Origin: Terriglobia bacterium
Lineage (GTDB): Bacteria; Acidobacteriota; Terriglobia; UBA7540
NCBI GenBank assembly: GCA_030040515.1
Contig: JASHTO010000623.1
Span: forward strand, 1-5,068
Reading direction: 5' to 3'
DNA: 5,068 bases
The position numbers and the translations under genes are program-made. Shown here piece after piece: positions 1 to 5,068 of the stretch. Every line of letters starts with the position of its first letter. Position 1 is the stretch's first letter. The notes under the pieces were generated by a model. It did not search any database and was not told the DNA's origin. It saw nothing but the letters and a program-made list of their open reading frames with translations.

Positions 1-47
1 TTGTTATGGTGCGGCCCGCGGAAATTTGTTATCGTCCAATCTCCCAT

Positions 48-926
48 TTACAAATCTCCCTCGCTCTCGCCGACGCTGATATTTCCCCGCACGGTGTGCA
101 ACACAATGCGCGGACCGCCTGCGCCCACCTGCGCGCGGCGCGTGGAGTCACCAGGCACGTCGCTTACCTGAAAAGCATAATTGCCCAGAATATTGCCGGC
201 CACGGTGGAAAGCTCCAGGCTGGCGTTGGCGCGCGGGGGGAGAAGCAGTTCGACATTCCCGTTGATGGTGGCAAGGTTGATGGGTGCGGGGTGGTCGGAT
301 ATGGAACGGAGCGAAACCAGGATATTCCCGGTCAGCGCATTCGCCGTCAGGGAGCCCGCTACGTCGATTCCTTCGATATCGCCGTGCAGGCTGCGCGCCT
401 TCATGGATCCCTGCACGTTGTGCGCAACGATGTCACCATAAAGAGTGCTGAGCTCATCCAGGTGTACCTGCCGCGGCACGCGCAGGCGGTAATCGACCCG
501 AATGGGCGTGTCGAGGCCGGAAGGATAAAGCGTGTGGAAGACCACGCCCTCCGGGCGCGCTTCCACCGCCACCTGAACGTCGTCAATCTGGTCGGTGGGG
601 GTCTTGCTGCTGATGGCCACGGAGGCTTCCACCTCCGAGCGGTCCCAGCCCTCCACCAGCACGCTGCCCTGCACATTCACCACGGAAACGTGCCCGCCGG
701 GAGGGAGATTGAAACGCTTCTCCCACACACGCTCGGCTCCCAAGACGGGCTGAATCACGCCCAGGATGAGGGCCACCAGCAGGAAGGAACGAAACTCGAA
801 ACTCGAAATTTGAGATTCGCCTACTTGCCGGGCTTCGAGTTTCGAACTTCGATTGCCGAGTCCCGAAGGCGGAGCAAATTTCGAATTTCGAATTTTGAGT
901 TTCGAAAGATCACAGTTGATGGTCAT
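48..926 (-). CDS. Exported DUF4097 (putative adhesin-like) protein with repeat-encoded leader
   Basis: Probable exported beta-rich protein of the DUF4097 family, which has no known enzymatic activity. Numbering from the ATG at 924-926 gives 292 residues. Residues 9-45 are encoded by a degenerate heptamer array and look like low-complexity filler. A hydrophobic signal-type segment follows at about 47-63 (SFLLVALILGVIQPVLG), with likely cleavage near Ala64-Glu65. The mature part shows DUF4097 strand-turn units such as LYGDI, LHGDI, LTGNI, INGNV, VAGNI and VRGNI. This start is preferred over the in-frame ATG at 930-932 because AGGAGG sits 6 nt upstream of it but abuts the other. The gene overlaps the end of the preceding DUF4097 gene, so translational coupling is likely. 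It resembles that neighbour in overall plan and looks like an old tandem duplicate lacking the 18-residue repeat expansion. The family assignment is fairly sure; the biological role is unknown. Confidence 0.85.
   Translation of the reverse strand: MTINCDLSKLKIRNSKFAPPSGLGNRSSKLEARQVGESQISSFEFRSFLLVALILGVIQPVLGAERVWEKRFNLPPGGHVSVVNVQGSVLVEGWDRSEVEASVAISSKTPTDQIDDVQVAVEARPEGVVFHTLYPSGLDTPIRVDYRLRVPRQVHLDELSTLYGDIVAHNVQGSMKARSLHGDIEGIDVAGSLTANALTGNILVSLRSISDHPAPINLATINGNVELLLPPRANASLELSTVAGNILGNYAFQVSDVPGDSTRRAQVGAGGPRIVLHTVRGNISVGESEGDL
792..902. repeat. Degenerate AAAYTYG heptamer array in inverted arrangement
   Basis: Four heptamers at 792-819 read AAACTCG, AAACTCG, AAATTTG and AGATTCG on the plus strand. 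Units in the opposite sense (CGAGTTT, CGAACTT) lie at 836-849, and four more (CAAATTT, CGAATTT, CGAATTT, TGAGTTT) at 875-902. The outer blocks 792-812 and 875-895 are complementary at 19 of 21 positions. The two exceptions become G-U pairs in the minus-strand mRNA, giving a possible 21-bp stem with a 62-nt loop. The array is 111 bp, divisible by three, and is read in frame as residues 9-45 of the downstream DUF4097 protein. Arrays of this AAATTCG type, translating as KFEIRNS-like peptides, are familiar from environmental bacterial genomes; that link is from memory. Confidence 0.8.
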
Positions 927-2271
927 CCTCATCCTCCTCTCTCTTCTGCTTTTGCTTCTCGCGCTGGAGTGGTTCCTGTTCCATGCGCTGCTCCTGCCAG
1001 GCGCGCCAATGGTTCTCCTCGCGTTGTTTCAGCTCGCGCAGGGAAGTGTCATCAATTTTGCGAATCTCAATATCGCCCGCCACGGTGCGGATTCTCAGCA
1101 CCTCGCCGCCGCCGTTCAACGGCCCGCGGCAGCGCAGCGTGGTAGGAACCAGGTCGCCCTTGTCACCTTCAATCTCCAGCGGGAAGTCGGAGTGGATCTG
1201 GTGGCCGGCGGCGGTTTGAATGGCCGCATCGATGGTAACGGCCAGGTTGGCGGGCAAGTAGACGTACACATCTCCCACGCTGGATTCAAGCTTCGAGGGG
1301 CCAATGGTTTTTCCCATGCCGTTGAATTCCGCCAGAATGCGTCCAGCGGCGGTGGAGGCACGCACGGCACTTGCCACTTCCAGCAGGTCGATGCTGCCAC
1401 CGGCGGTCTGGACCACCACCCGGCCGCGCGCCCCCTGAAGGCGGATGTTGCCGCCGGCAGTTTCCGCCTGCACACTCCCGCCCGTGGGCCCGATTTGAAT
1501 CTGCCCGCCCGCGCTCTGGGCAAGCACTGCGCCTCCTGCACCGGCCAGCACCACGTCTCCACCCGCCGTTTCCGCCCTCACCGCGCCGCCCACATTGCCG
1601 GCAATGATTTCACCGCCGCTGGATTCCAGATTTGCGGCGCCGTGCACATCGCCCACGTGGATGGTACCGCCCGCTGTGCGCGCGGAGAGGTCCCCGCCGG
1701 TGTTTCCCACGGTGATATTTCCCCCGGCGGTTTCAATTCGCCCCATCCCACTCAAGTCGCTCAAGCGCACATCGCCGCCCGCCGTGGTCAGCCGTGCTTC
1801 GCCCTGCAGCGGATCGTCCACGGTAATGTCGCCGCTTTGCGTTTCCACGTCCAAGTTGTAGCGCACGGGCACCACGATTTGATATTGCACGTGGAACCTG
1901 ATTCCGTGCCTCGCGTGCTGCGGCGATTCGGCGGAAATGTAGACGCCGCCGCTATCCATCATCCGCGTGCTGAACTGAAATTTGTCAAACAACGCGCGCG
2001 CTTCGGTTTCGCTGGGGGTGAAGGCGCGCAGGATGACGGAGCAGCTCACCTGGCGGCCCGATTCGGAGTGAATGCTCACCGCGCCGTTATCGACGCGCAG
2101 CATCAGGCGGCCACCTTCCTTCACCGGAGCTGAAAAGTCCATCCGCTGCTGCCAACTGTTGCCGCGCCGGACCGGCACGTTCTGGCCCGCAGAGGAAACA
2201 TCACTCGGCGCGGCGGGCAGGGCAACCAGAAATACCAGCAGCGCGAGTTTATAAACTCGCATCGTTCCCAT
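910..2271 (-). CDS. Exported DUF4097 protein with nine 18-residue solenoid repeats
   Basis: Predicted exported DUF4097-family protein of 453 residues, probably a structural or envelope-associated beta-solenoid; no catalytic motif is visible. Residues 1-29 form a signal peptide (MRVYKLALLVFLVALPAAPS core). Residues about 40-160 form the N-terminal beta region. Residues 163-324 are nine consecutive 18-residue repeats, without insertions or deletions, of the form TAGGxIxhGxxGGxhxAE. Residues about 330-404 resemble the usual DUF4097 end, finishing with RTVAGDIEIRK. The last 48 residues are a very charged Glu/Lys/Gln/Arg tail that may be helical or disordered. The start at 2271 follows the anti-sigma stop by 15 nt; an in-frame ATG three codons later is also possible, and neither has a strong ribosome site (GAGGG lies about 12 nt before the first). 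It is presumably co-transcribed with the sigma and anti-sigma genes. Domain assignment is confident, role inferred. Confidence 0.88.
   Translation of the reverse strand: MGTMRVYKLALLVFLVALPAAPSDVSSAGQNVPVRRGNSWQQRMDFSAPVKEGGRLMLRVDNGAVSIHSESGRQVSCSVILRAFTPSETEARALFDKFQFSTRMMDSGGVYISAESPQHARHGIRFHVQYQIVVPVRYNLDVETQSGDITVDDPLQGEARLTTAGGDVRLSDLSGMGRIETAGGNITVGNTGGDLSARTAGGTIHVGDVHGAANLESSGGEIIAGNVGGAVRAETAGGDVVLAGAGGAVLAQSAGGQIQIGPTGGSVQAETAGGNIRLQGARGRVVVQTAGGSIDLLEVASAVRASTAAGRILAEFNGMGKTIGPSKLESSVGDVYVYLPANLAVTIDAAIQTAAGHQIHSDFPLEIEGDKGDLVPTTLRCRGPLNGGGEVLRIRTVAGDIEIRKIDDTSLRELKQREENHWRAWQEQRMEQEPLQREKQKQKREEDEDDHQL
933..938 (-). promoter_or_regulatory. Shine-Dalgarno AGGAGG inside the upstream gene
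   Basis: A perfect AGGAGG on the minus strand lies within the Glu-Glu-Asp codons at the end of the upstream DUF4097 gene. It is 6 nt before the ATG at 924-926 and directly against the ATG at 930-932, so it favours the shorter start of the downstream gene. Its position inside the upstream coding region supports coupled translation of the two DUF4097 proteins. Confidence 0.7.
1300..1785 (-). repeat. Nine 54-bp tandem repeats encoding 18-residue units
   Basis: Nine in-frame units of exactly 54 bp encode residues 163-324 of the DUF4097 protein. Units start TAGGDV, TAGGNI, TAGGTI, SSGGEI, TAGGDV, SAGGQI, TAGGNI, TAGGSI and TAAGRI, always 18 residues apart. Most units carry a second glycine-rich turn near positions 10-13, followed by a short hydrophobic strand. 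The protein-level period is strict although the DNA has diverged, which suggests selection for one turn of a solenoid per unit rather than a recent slippage array. The last unit is the most divergent. Confidence 0.85.
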
Positions 2272-2286
2272 GGGGGGAAGAGACCC

Positions 2287-3231
2287 TCACTTTCCAAATT
2301 TCATCACGGCGTTTGCGCACTTCAGGCGGACGTAGGGATTGGTATCCGTCGTGGCCAGTTTCGTCAGAGCTTGAGCCGTGGGCTCATCGCAGCCCTCTTT
2401 CTCCGTGCTGGCAATCAGCGCGTCCACGGCGGCCACGCGCACGCCCGGATTGGTATCCTTTTGGAGCGCCTCCAGCAGCGCGTTGTGCACATCCGACGAG
2501 GGATTGAGGCTGCAAACCGCTCCCAGCGCCTCGAGTCGCACTCCGGCGCTGGGATCGTGCCGCATGGCGTAAATCAACGCCTCGCGGATGTTGGGATTGT
2601 CGGCATGCGAGCGCAGCGCGTCCAGCGTGTCGAGGCGGATTCCGGGATTGTCATAGCTCTTGACGGCGAAGAGAAGCACCTGCTGGATCTTGGGGTCATC
2701 GAGTGAACCTTCCAGAGTGACGCGCCGCTCGGCATCCAGCGTGACCTTCACGCCGCCGGTCTGCGGATCGGGAGCGACGCCGGTGATGTCGCTGATGCGC
2801 ATGTTCTGAAGGTCGGAATTGGAGACGTCCGCGGTGTTGACTACGCCCAGGTTGGCGGTTCGCGCGTTAATATGCGGGCGCAATCCCCAGCCCACGCCGA
2901 ACCCGAACAAAACCAGCGTCAGAGCCAGGGCAAAGCCGGAAGCGGGTTGGAAGCGCAGAATTGGAAGGCCGTTGTTCCACAGTGCGCGCCACCCGTGCTG
3001 CTGGCGTTCCAGTGCTTCATCCAGTGACATGCGGGCCCCGGCCAGCAGGGTGGGCGAGACTTCCGCTTCCGGCCGCCGGGCCAGAACTTTGTGGAAGTGC
3101 TCGAGCTTCTCCCGCGCCGAGCGGCAGGCCGCACACACCGCCAGATGCTCTTCGCAGGCGGTTTGCTCCGCCGAGGGCAGTTCCCCATAGAGCAGCAAGG
3201 GTAAGCGCTCTTCGAATTCACGGCATTCCAT
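2287..3231 (-). CDS. Zinc-finger anti-sigma factor with HEAT-like repeat C-terminus
   Basis: Likely membrane-bound anti-sigma factor controlling the ECF sigma factor encoded just upstream. The 314-residue protein starts with a zf-HC2/ZAS-type zinc-binding domain: Cys3, then His29-x3-Cys33-x2-Cys36. One membrane helix follows at about residues 98-117. A linker and small beta region lie at about 130-178, then helical repeats to the end. HEAT-like cores recur as NPGIRLDTLDAL (195), AGVRLEALGAV (229), NPGVRVAAVDAL (261) and NPYVRLKCANAV (298); the first three are 33 residues apart. With the zinc finger in the cytoplasm, the HEAT part would be outside and could bind a signal protein. The ATG at 3231 has GGGAG 8 nt upstream. 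It lies 44 bp after the sigma gene and 15 bp before the first DUF4097 gene, so one operon is likely. No site for regulated proteolysis can be identified by eye. Confidence 0.9.
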   Translation of the reverse strand: MECREFEERLPLLLYGELPSAEQTACEEHLAVCAACRSAREKLEHFHKVLARRPEAEVSPTLLAGARMSLDEALERQQHGWRALWNNGLPILRFQPASGFALALTLVLFGFGVGWGLRPHINARTANLGVVNTADVSNSDLQNMRISDITGVAPDPQTGGVKVTLDAERRVTLEGSLDDPKIQQVLLFAVKSYDNPGIRLDTLDALRSHADNPNIREALIYAMRHDPSAGVRLEALGAVCSLNPSSDVHNALLEALQKDTNPGVRVAAVDALIASTEKEGCDEPTAQALTKLATTDTNPYVRLKCANAVMKFGK

Positions 3232-3252
3232 AAATCAATCTCCCATCGCGAT

Positions 3253-3270
3253 GCCGCCTAAAAGGGCGGC
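3253..3270 (-). promoter_or_regulatory. GC-rich hairpin between sigma and anti-sigma genes
   Basis: GCCGCC at 3253-3258 and GGCGGC at 3265-3270 form a perfect 6-bp stem around a 6-nt loop. It starts 5 nt after the sigma stop codon and ends 8 nt before the anti-sigma GGGAG site at 3240-3244. No U-run follows on the minus strand, so it is not a standard intrinsic terminator. It could affect mRNA processing or the sigma to anti-sigma ratio. A 10-bp palindrome, CATCGCGATG, at 3244-3253 overlaps its edge by one base. Confidence 0.4.
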
Positions 3271-3275
3271 GCTGC

Positions 3276-3947
3276 TCACGCCAAATCTCCCAACTCCATT
3301 CGCAATTTCTGCGTCGCTCGGAACAAACTGTTCTTCACGGTCTGCTCGCTGGTCTTGCAAATTTCGCCAATGGCACGCAATTTCAACCCCTGATAGTGCT
3401 TCAGTTCGAACACCATGCGCTCGCGGGGATTCAGGCGCGCAAGAGCTTCTTGAATCCGCCGGCCGATTTCTTTCGAGGTCGCGGCGCGCTCCGGGTCAAG
3501 CGCGGGCCGGTCGTCTGGAACGGACTGGAAAAACTCGGGCTCACCGTCCTCGGGCGGCATCATCGTCACTTCCTTGCGTGTGTTCTGGCGGCGCAGATGG
3601 TCAAGGCAAACATTCATCACCACTCGATAAAGCCAGGTGGAGAATTTTGCCTCCGCGCGGAAATGACGGATGGACCGGTAAACTTTCAGGAACGCCTCCT
3701 GGTACAGGTCGCGGGCCTGTTCGGGTGATCCCACCACTTGCATCGCCAGCCGCAGCACATTTTGGTCGTACAGACGAATGAGTGCATCGAAGGCCGCACG
3801 ATCTCCTTCTTGCGCCCGCCGAATCAGCGAAAGTTCATCAGCCTCGCTCGCGGGAGAAGGCTGCGCAGATGCTTTGCTGGCGAACTCCAAGCAGATTCCA
3901 TCCATCACGCGAAGGTTTGGACCTCTCAATGGCCTTAGACGGCTCAT
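3276..3947 (-). CDS. ECF-type RNA polymerase sigma factor
   Basis: Alternative sigma factor of the ECF (sigma70 family) type that would direct RNA polymerase to the promoters of this stress or envelope regulon. The protein has 223 residues, with a non-conserved N-terminus of about 35. Sigma2 is at about 38-120: the stretch DLYQEAFLKVYRSIRHF, then FSTWLYRVVMNVCLDHLRR, typical of core binding and -10 recognition. A linker of about 40 residues follows. Sigma4 is at about 158-217: LNPRERMVFELKHYQGLKL, then the helix-turn-helix around EICKTSEQTVKNSLFRA, for -35 recognition. The ATG at 3947 has no clear ribosome site; GTG and ATG at codons 14 and 15 follow a GAGGT and could be the true start, since the domain begins later. 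A zinc-finger anti-sigma gene follows directly, the usual pairing for ECF factors. Whether it regulates itself is inference. Confidence 0.95.
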   Translation of the reverse strand: MSRLRPLRGPNLRVMDGICLEFASKASAQPSPASEADELSLIRRAQEGDRAAFDALIRLYDQNVLRLAMQVVGSPEQARDLYQEAFLKVYRSIRHFRAEAKFSTWLYRVVMNVCLDHLRRQNTRKEVTMMPPEDGEPEFFQSVPDDRPALDPERAATSKEIGRRIQEALARLNPRERMVFELKHYQGLKLRAIGEICKTSEQTVKNSLFRATQKLRMELGDLA

Positions 3948-4155
3948 GGATAAAAAGGTAAGCCCCCAAAGAACTGAGTTGAAAATTTGGCGAACGGGTT
4001 ATCTGGATATTTAGCCAAGCCTCAGGATATTCTGCTGACAGGAAAATGTATAGGCTGTTCGAGTTAAGTCCTTGTTTTTCAGTAACATTCTTTACGCAAT
4101 CTGCGCACTGCCGAGGCGTCCGACTACCATGAACTGGCCTTCAATTTCCCGTGAA
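3948..4155. other. Divergent intergenic region between sigma operon and DUF6580 genes
   Basis: No convincing gene or structured RNA is visible in this AT-richer stretch. It must carry the control region of the sigma operon. The direct repeat GGATATT occurs at 4005-4011 and 4025-4031, exactly 20 bp apart, and a weak ECF-like promoter lies nearby. The rest to 4328 holds a palindromic element and a rightward promoter. Confidence 0.5.
4037..4060 (-). promoter_or_regulatory. Weak candidate ECF-type promoter for the sigma operon
   Basis: On the minus strand GAAC (4057-4060) is followed by 17 nt and GTC (4037-4039), resembling the GAAC and GTC elements known for many ECF factors. If real, it would suggest autoregulation, with a leader of roughly 80 nt before 3947. 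Such short motifs occur by chance, and TATACA at 4047-4052 in the spacer could be a -10 for another sigma factor although no good -35 accompanies it. Confidence 0.2.
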
Positions 4156-4233
4156 TAGTGTCTCAGTTTGAATTTTCTGGCTGGTTGTGCGCAACGTAGC
4201 ATGCGCCGCTACAGAATTCAAACTGAGACACTA
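4156..4233. mobile_element. 78-bp TA-flanked palindromic element, MITE-like
   Basis: A perfect 19-bp inverted repeat (TAGTGTCTCAGTTTGAATT) at 4156-4174 and 4215-4233 encloses 40 bp. The centre has two further small inverted repeats: GTTG/CAAC at 4184-4195 and GTAGC/GCTAC at 4196-4212, so a single strand could fold into a cloverleaf-like shape. The ends start and finish with TA, as expected of a non-autonomous element moved by an IS630/Tc1-mariner transposase that duplicates TA. It encodes nothing. A REP-like element linked to a RAYT transposase is the main alternative. One copy cannot prove mobility. Confidence 0.5.
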
Positions 4234-4250
4234 ACTTCCAGTGCTCTCGC

Positions 4251-4279
4251 TTGACTGTCGCCCCCGCATGGGATAAAAA
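4251..4279 (+). promoter_or_regulatory. Sigma70-type promoter for the DUF6580 gene
   Basis: TTGACT (4251-4256) and TAAAAA (4274-4279) are separated by an ideal 17 bp. Transcription would start near 4286, leaving a leader of about 43 nt before the ATG at 4329. The -35 box lies 17 bp beyond the palindromic element. Confidence 0.45.
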
Positions 4280-4328
4280 GGGAACTGTCTGGCTCCAGGA
4301 ATATAAGTCCAGGCAAGCAGGGAGCACC

Positions 4329-4856
4329 ATGGCATACATCATCGTAGTGCTTGCGGTTCTGGCGCGGTTCATTCCGCATCTCGACAATTTCTCGCCGGTC
4401 TACGGTGCGCTACTGTTTGGGGGTGCATACATCGCCAAGCGCCATTCGCTTTGGTTCCCTCTTGCCGTCCTGGCGGTGAGCGATTGGGTGCTGACGAGGT
4501 TTGTCTACCACATGCACACGGGTTGGGGTGAGCTCGTTGAACTAGCGGCCTTCGCCTCCATCGTGCTGATTGGCTGGTCGCTGCGCGGGCGCTGGTCGAC
4601 GGCCCGGTTCGCCGCCGCCGTCGTGGCCGGTCCCACCGCATTCTACCTGATCAGCAACTTCGGCGTGTGGCTGGGCTTCCAGATGTACCCTGCCACTTGG
4701 CAGGGCTTGATTGCCTGCTACGTGGCCGGACTTCCTTTCTACGGCAGCACACTGCTTAGCGCGGTAATCTTCAGCGTAGCTTTATTTGGCGCTTATGAGC
4801 TCTACCAAAGGCGTTTCCATGCCGGCCCCGAGTACGCTGCCGACGTCAATCGCTGA
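4329..4856 (+). CDS. DUF6580 family polytopic membrane protein, putative transporter
   Basis: Small integral membrane protein of 175 residues with about five or six hydrophobic segments: roughly 2-15, 22-37, 42-60, 68-85, 92-113 and 124-156. It matches the DUF6580 family from memory: ARFIPHLDNFSPVYGALLFGGAY near the start, PLAVLAVSDWVL in the middle, then FYLISNFGVWL and YPATWQGLIACYVAGLPFYGSTLL late. The family is usually labelled a putative transport protein; its size and hydrophobic layout recall substrate-binding S components of ECF transporters, which is my inference. The ATG at 4329 is chosen because GGGAG lies 4 nt upstream and the protein then begins at its conserved membrane region; the longer frame from TTG/ATG at 4251 would overlap the promoter and add an unrelated 26 residues. 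A BtuF-like gene follows after 15 bp, suggesting joint action on a corrinoid or metal chelate. Substrate unknown. Confidence 0.85.
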   Translation: MAYIIVVLAVLARFIPHLDNFSPVYGALLFGGAYIAKRHSLWFPLAVLAVSDWVLTRFVYHMHTGWGELVELAAFASIVLIGWSLRGRWSTARFAAAVVAGPTAFYLISNFGVWLGFQMYPATWQGLIACYVAGLPFYGSTLLSAVIFSVALFGAYELYQRRFHAGPEYAADVNR

Positions 4857-4871
4857 CCAAGAGGCCAGAAA

Positions 4872-5068
4872 ATGAAGATCTGCTCCTTCCTGCCTTCCGC
4901 AACGGAGATACTTTTCGCGCTGGGGTTGGAAGACTCGATTTTTGGAGTCACGTTTGAATGCAACTATCCCCCCGCCGCGCGCGCGAAGCGCGTGGTGGTG
5001 AATGCCAGGATTCCGCCGGGGCTTTCCGCCGCGGAAATCGACAGTGCAGTGGCCAGTTACGTAGCACG
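4872..5068 (+). CDS. BtuF-like cobalamin/iron-chelate binding protein, N-terminal part
   Basis: Partial gene running off the window; 65 full codons are visible. The product begins MKICSFLPSATEILFALGL, then a GVTFECNYPPAAR segment and VVVNARI. This is the start of the periplasmic-binding fold of the BtuF/FepB type (cobalamin or siderophore binding). The opening SFLPSATEILFALG is the first strand-helix of the domain that holds ligand in this family. There is no signal peptide or lipobox before the domain, so this copy would stay in the cytoplasm unless exported otherwise; leaderless homologues annotated as cobalamin-binding proteins are known. AGAGG lies 7 nt before the ATG, 15 bp after the DUF6580 stop, so co-transcription is likely. 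Ligand is inferred from family only. Confidence 0.85.
   Translation, partial: MKICSFLPSATEILFALGLEDSIFGVTFECNYPPAARAKRVVVNARIPPGLSAAEIDSAVASYVA

Noticed and set aside
1..47. Start of another minus-strand gene: ATG at 45-47 directly after the DUF4097 stop, with AGGGAG 8 nt upstream and 15 open codons.
   Set aside because: Too short to judge and not similar to anything I recognise; the window ends at once. No terminator is seen here either, so the operon could continue.
1300..1785. CRISPR-like array, suggested by regular 54-bp periodicity.
   Set aside because: There are no identical repeats separated by unique spacers; the period is coding and reflects 18-residue protein units.
6..2133. Long plus-strand open frames at 6-1145 and 853-2133.
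   Set aside because: They lie opposite the DUF4097 genes, lack recognisable domains, have odd His/Arg-rich composition, and result from the GC-rich repeats on the other strand.
4257..4328. Possible cobalamin riboswitch before the DUF6580 gene (AAAAAGGGAA, CCCCGC and ACTGT fragments).
   Set aside because: The fragments are in the wrong order, the leader is far too short for the roughly 200-nt fold, and no good B12 box is present.
4251..4328. Upstream extension of the DUF6580 gene to 4251.
   Set aside because: It would overlap the -35 and -10 boxes, has no ribosome site and adds residues unlike the family start.
4163..4387. Minus-strand frame of 74 codons across the palindromic element.
   Set aside because: It crosses the inverted repeat, the rightward promoter and the start of the DUF6580 gene, with no protein-like features.

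Overview
The window looks like a chromosomal piece of a GC-rich environmental bacterium, most likely Acidobacteriota. This rests on gene content and order: an ECF sigma factor, a zinc-finger anti-sigma factor with HEAT-like repeats, two exported DUF4097 proteins, a DUF6580 membrane protein and a leaderless BtuF-like protein. A degenerate AAATTCG-type heptamer array points the same way. No marker gene confirms the phylum.

Left and centre (48-3947, minus strand) form one four-gene operon, read right to left. It starts with an ECF-type RNA polymerase sigma factor (3276-3947). Next is a membrane-anchored anti-sigma factor (2287-3231) with an N-terminal zinc finger, one membrane helix and a HEAT-like C-terminus. 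Then come two exported DUF4097 proteins, which are paralogues of each other. The first (910-2271) contains nine gapless 18-residue repeats of a beta-solenoid type. The second (48-926) begins inside the end of the first, and its leader is partly encoded by a heptamer repeat array. The likely logic is that the sigma factor is held at the membrane by the anti-sigma factor until an envelope signal arrives, and the DUF4097 proteins are outputs or sensors of that signal.

The divergent intergenic region (3948-4328) holds a weak candidate ECF promoter for the sigma operon and a GGATATT direct repeat with a 20-bp period. It also holds a 78-bp palindromic element with perfect 19-bp inverted ends that begin and end in TA, resembling a non-autonomous MITE. 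A good sigma70-type promoter (TTGACT, 17 bp, TAAAAA) follows and reads right.

The right end (4329-5068, plus strand) holds a DUF6580 small polytopic membrane protein, then 15 bp later the start of a BtuF-like cobalamin/iron-chelate binding protein cut by the window edge. This pair suggests, without proving, corrinoid or metal-chelate handling.

Nothing here is a clear new defence or mobile system. The best leads are the solenoid protein, the repeat-built leader with its mRNA hairpin, and the TA-flanked palindrome.
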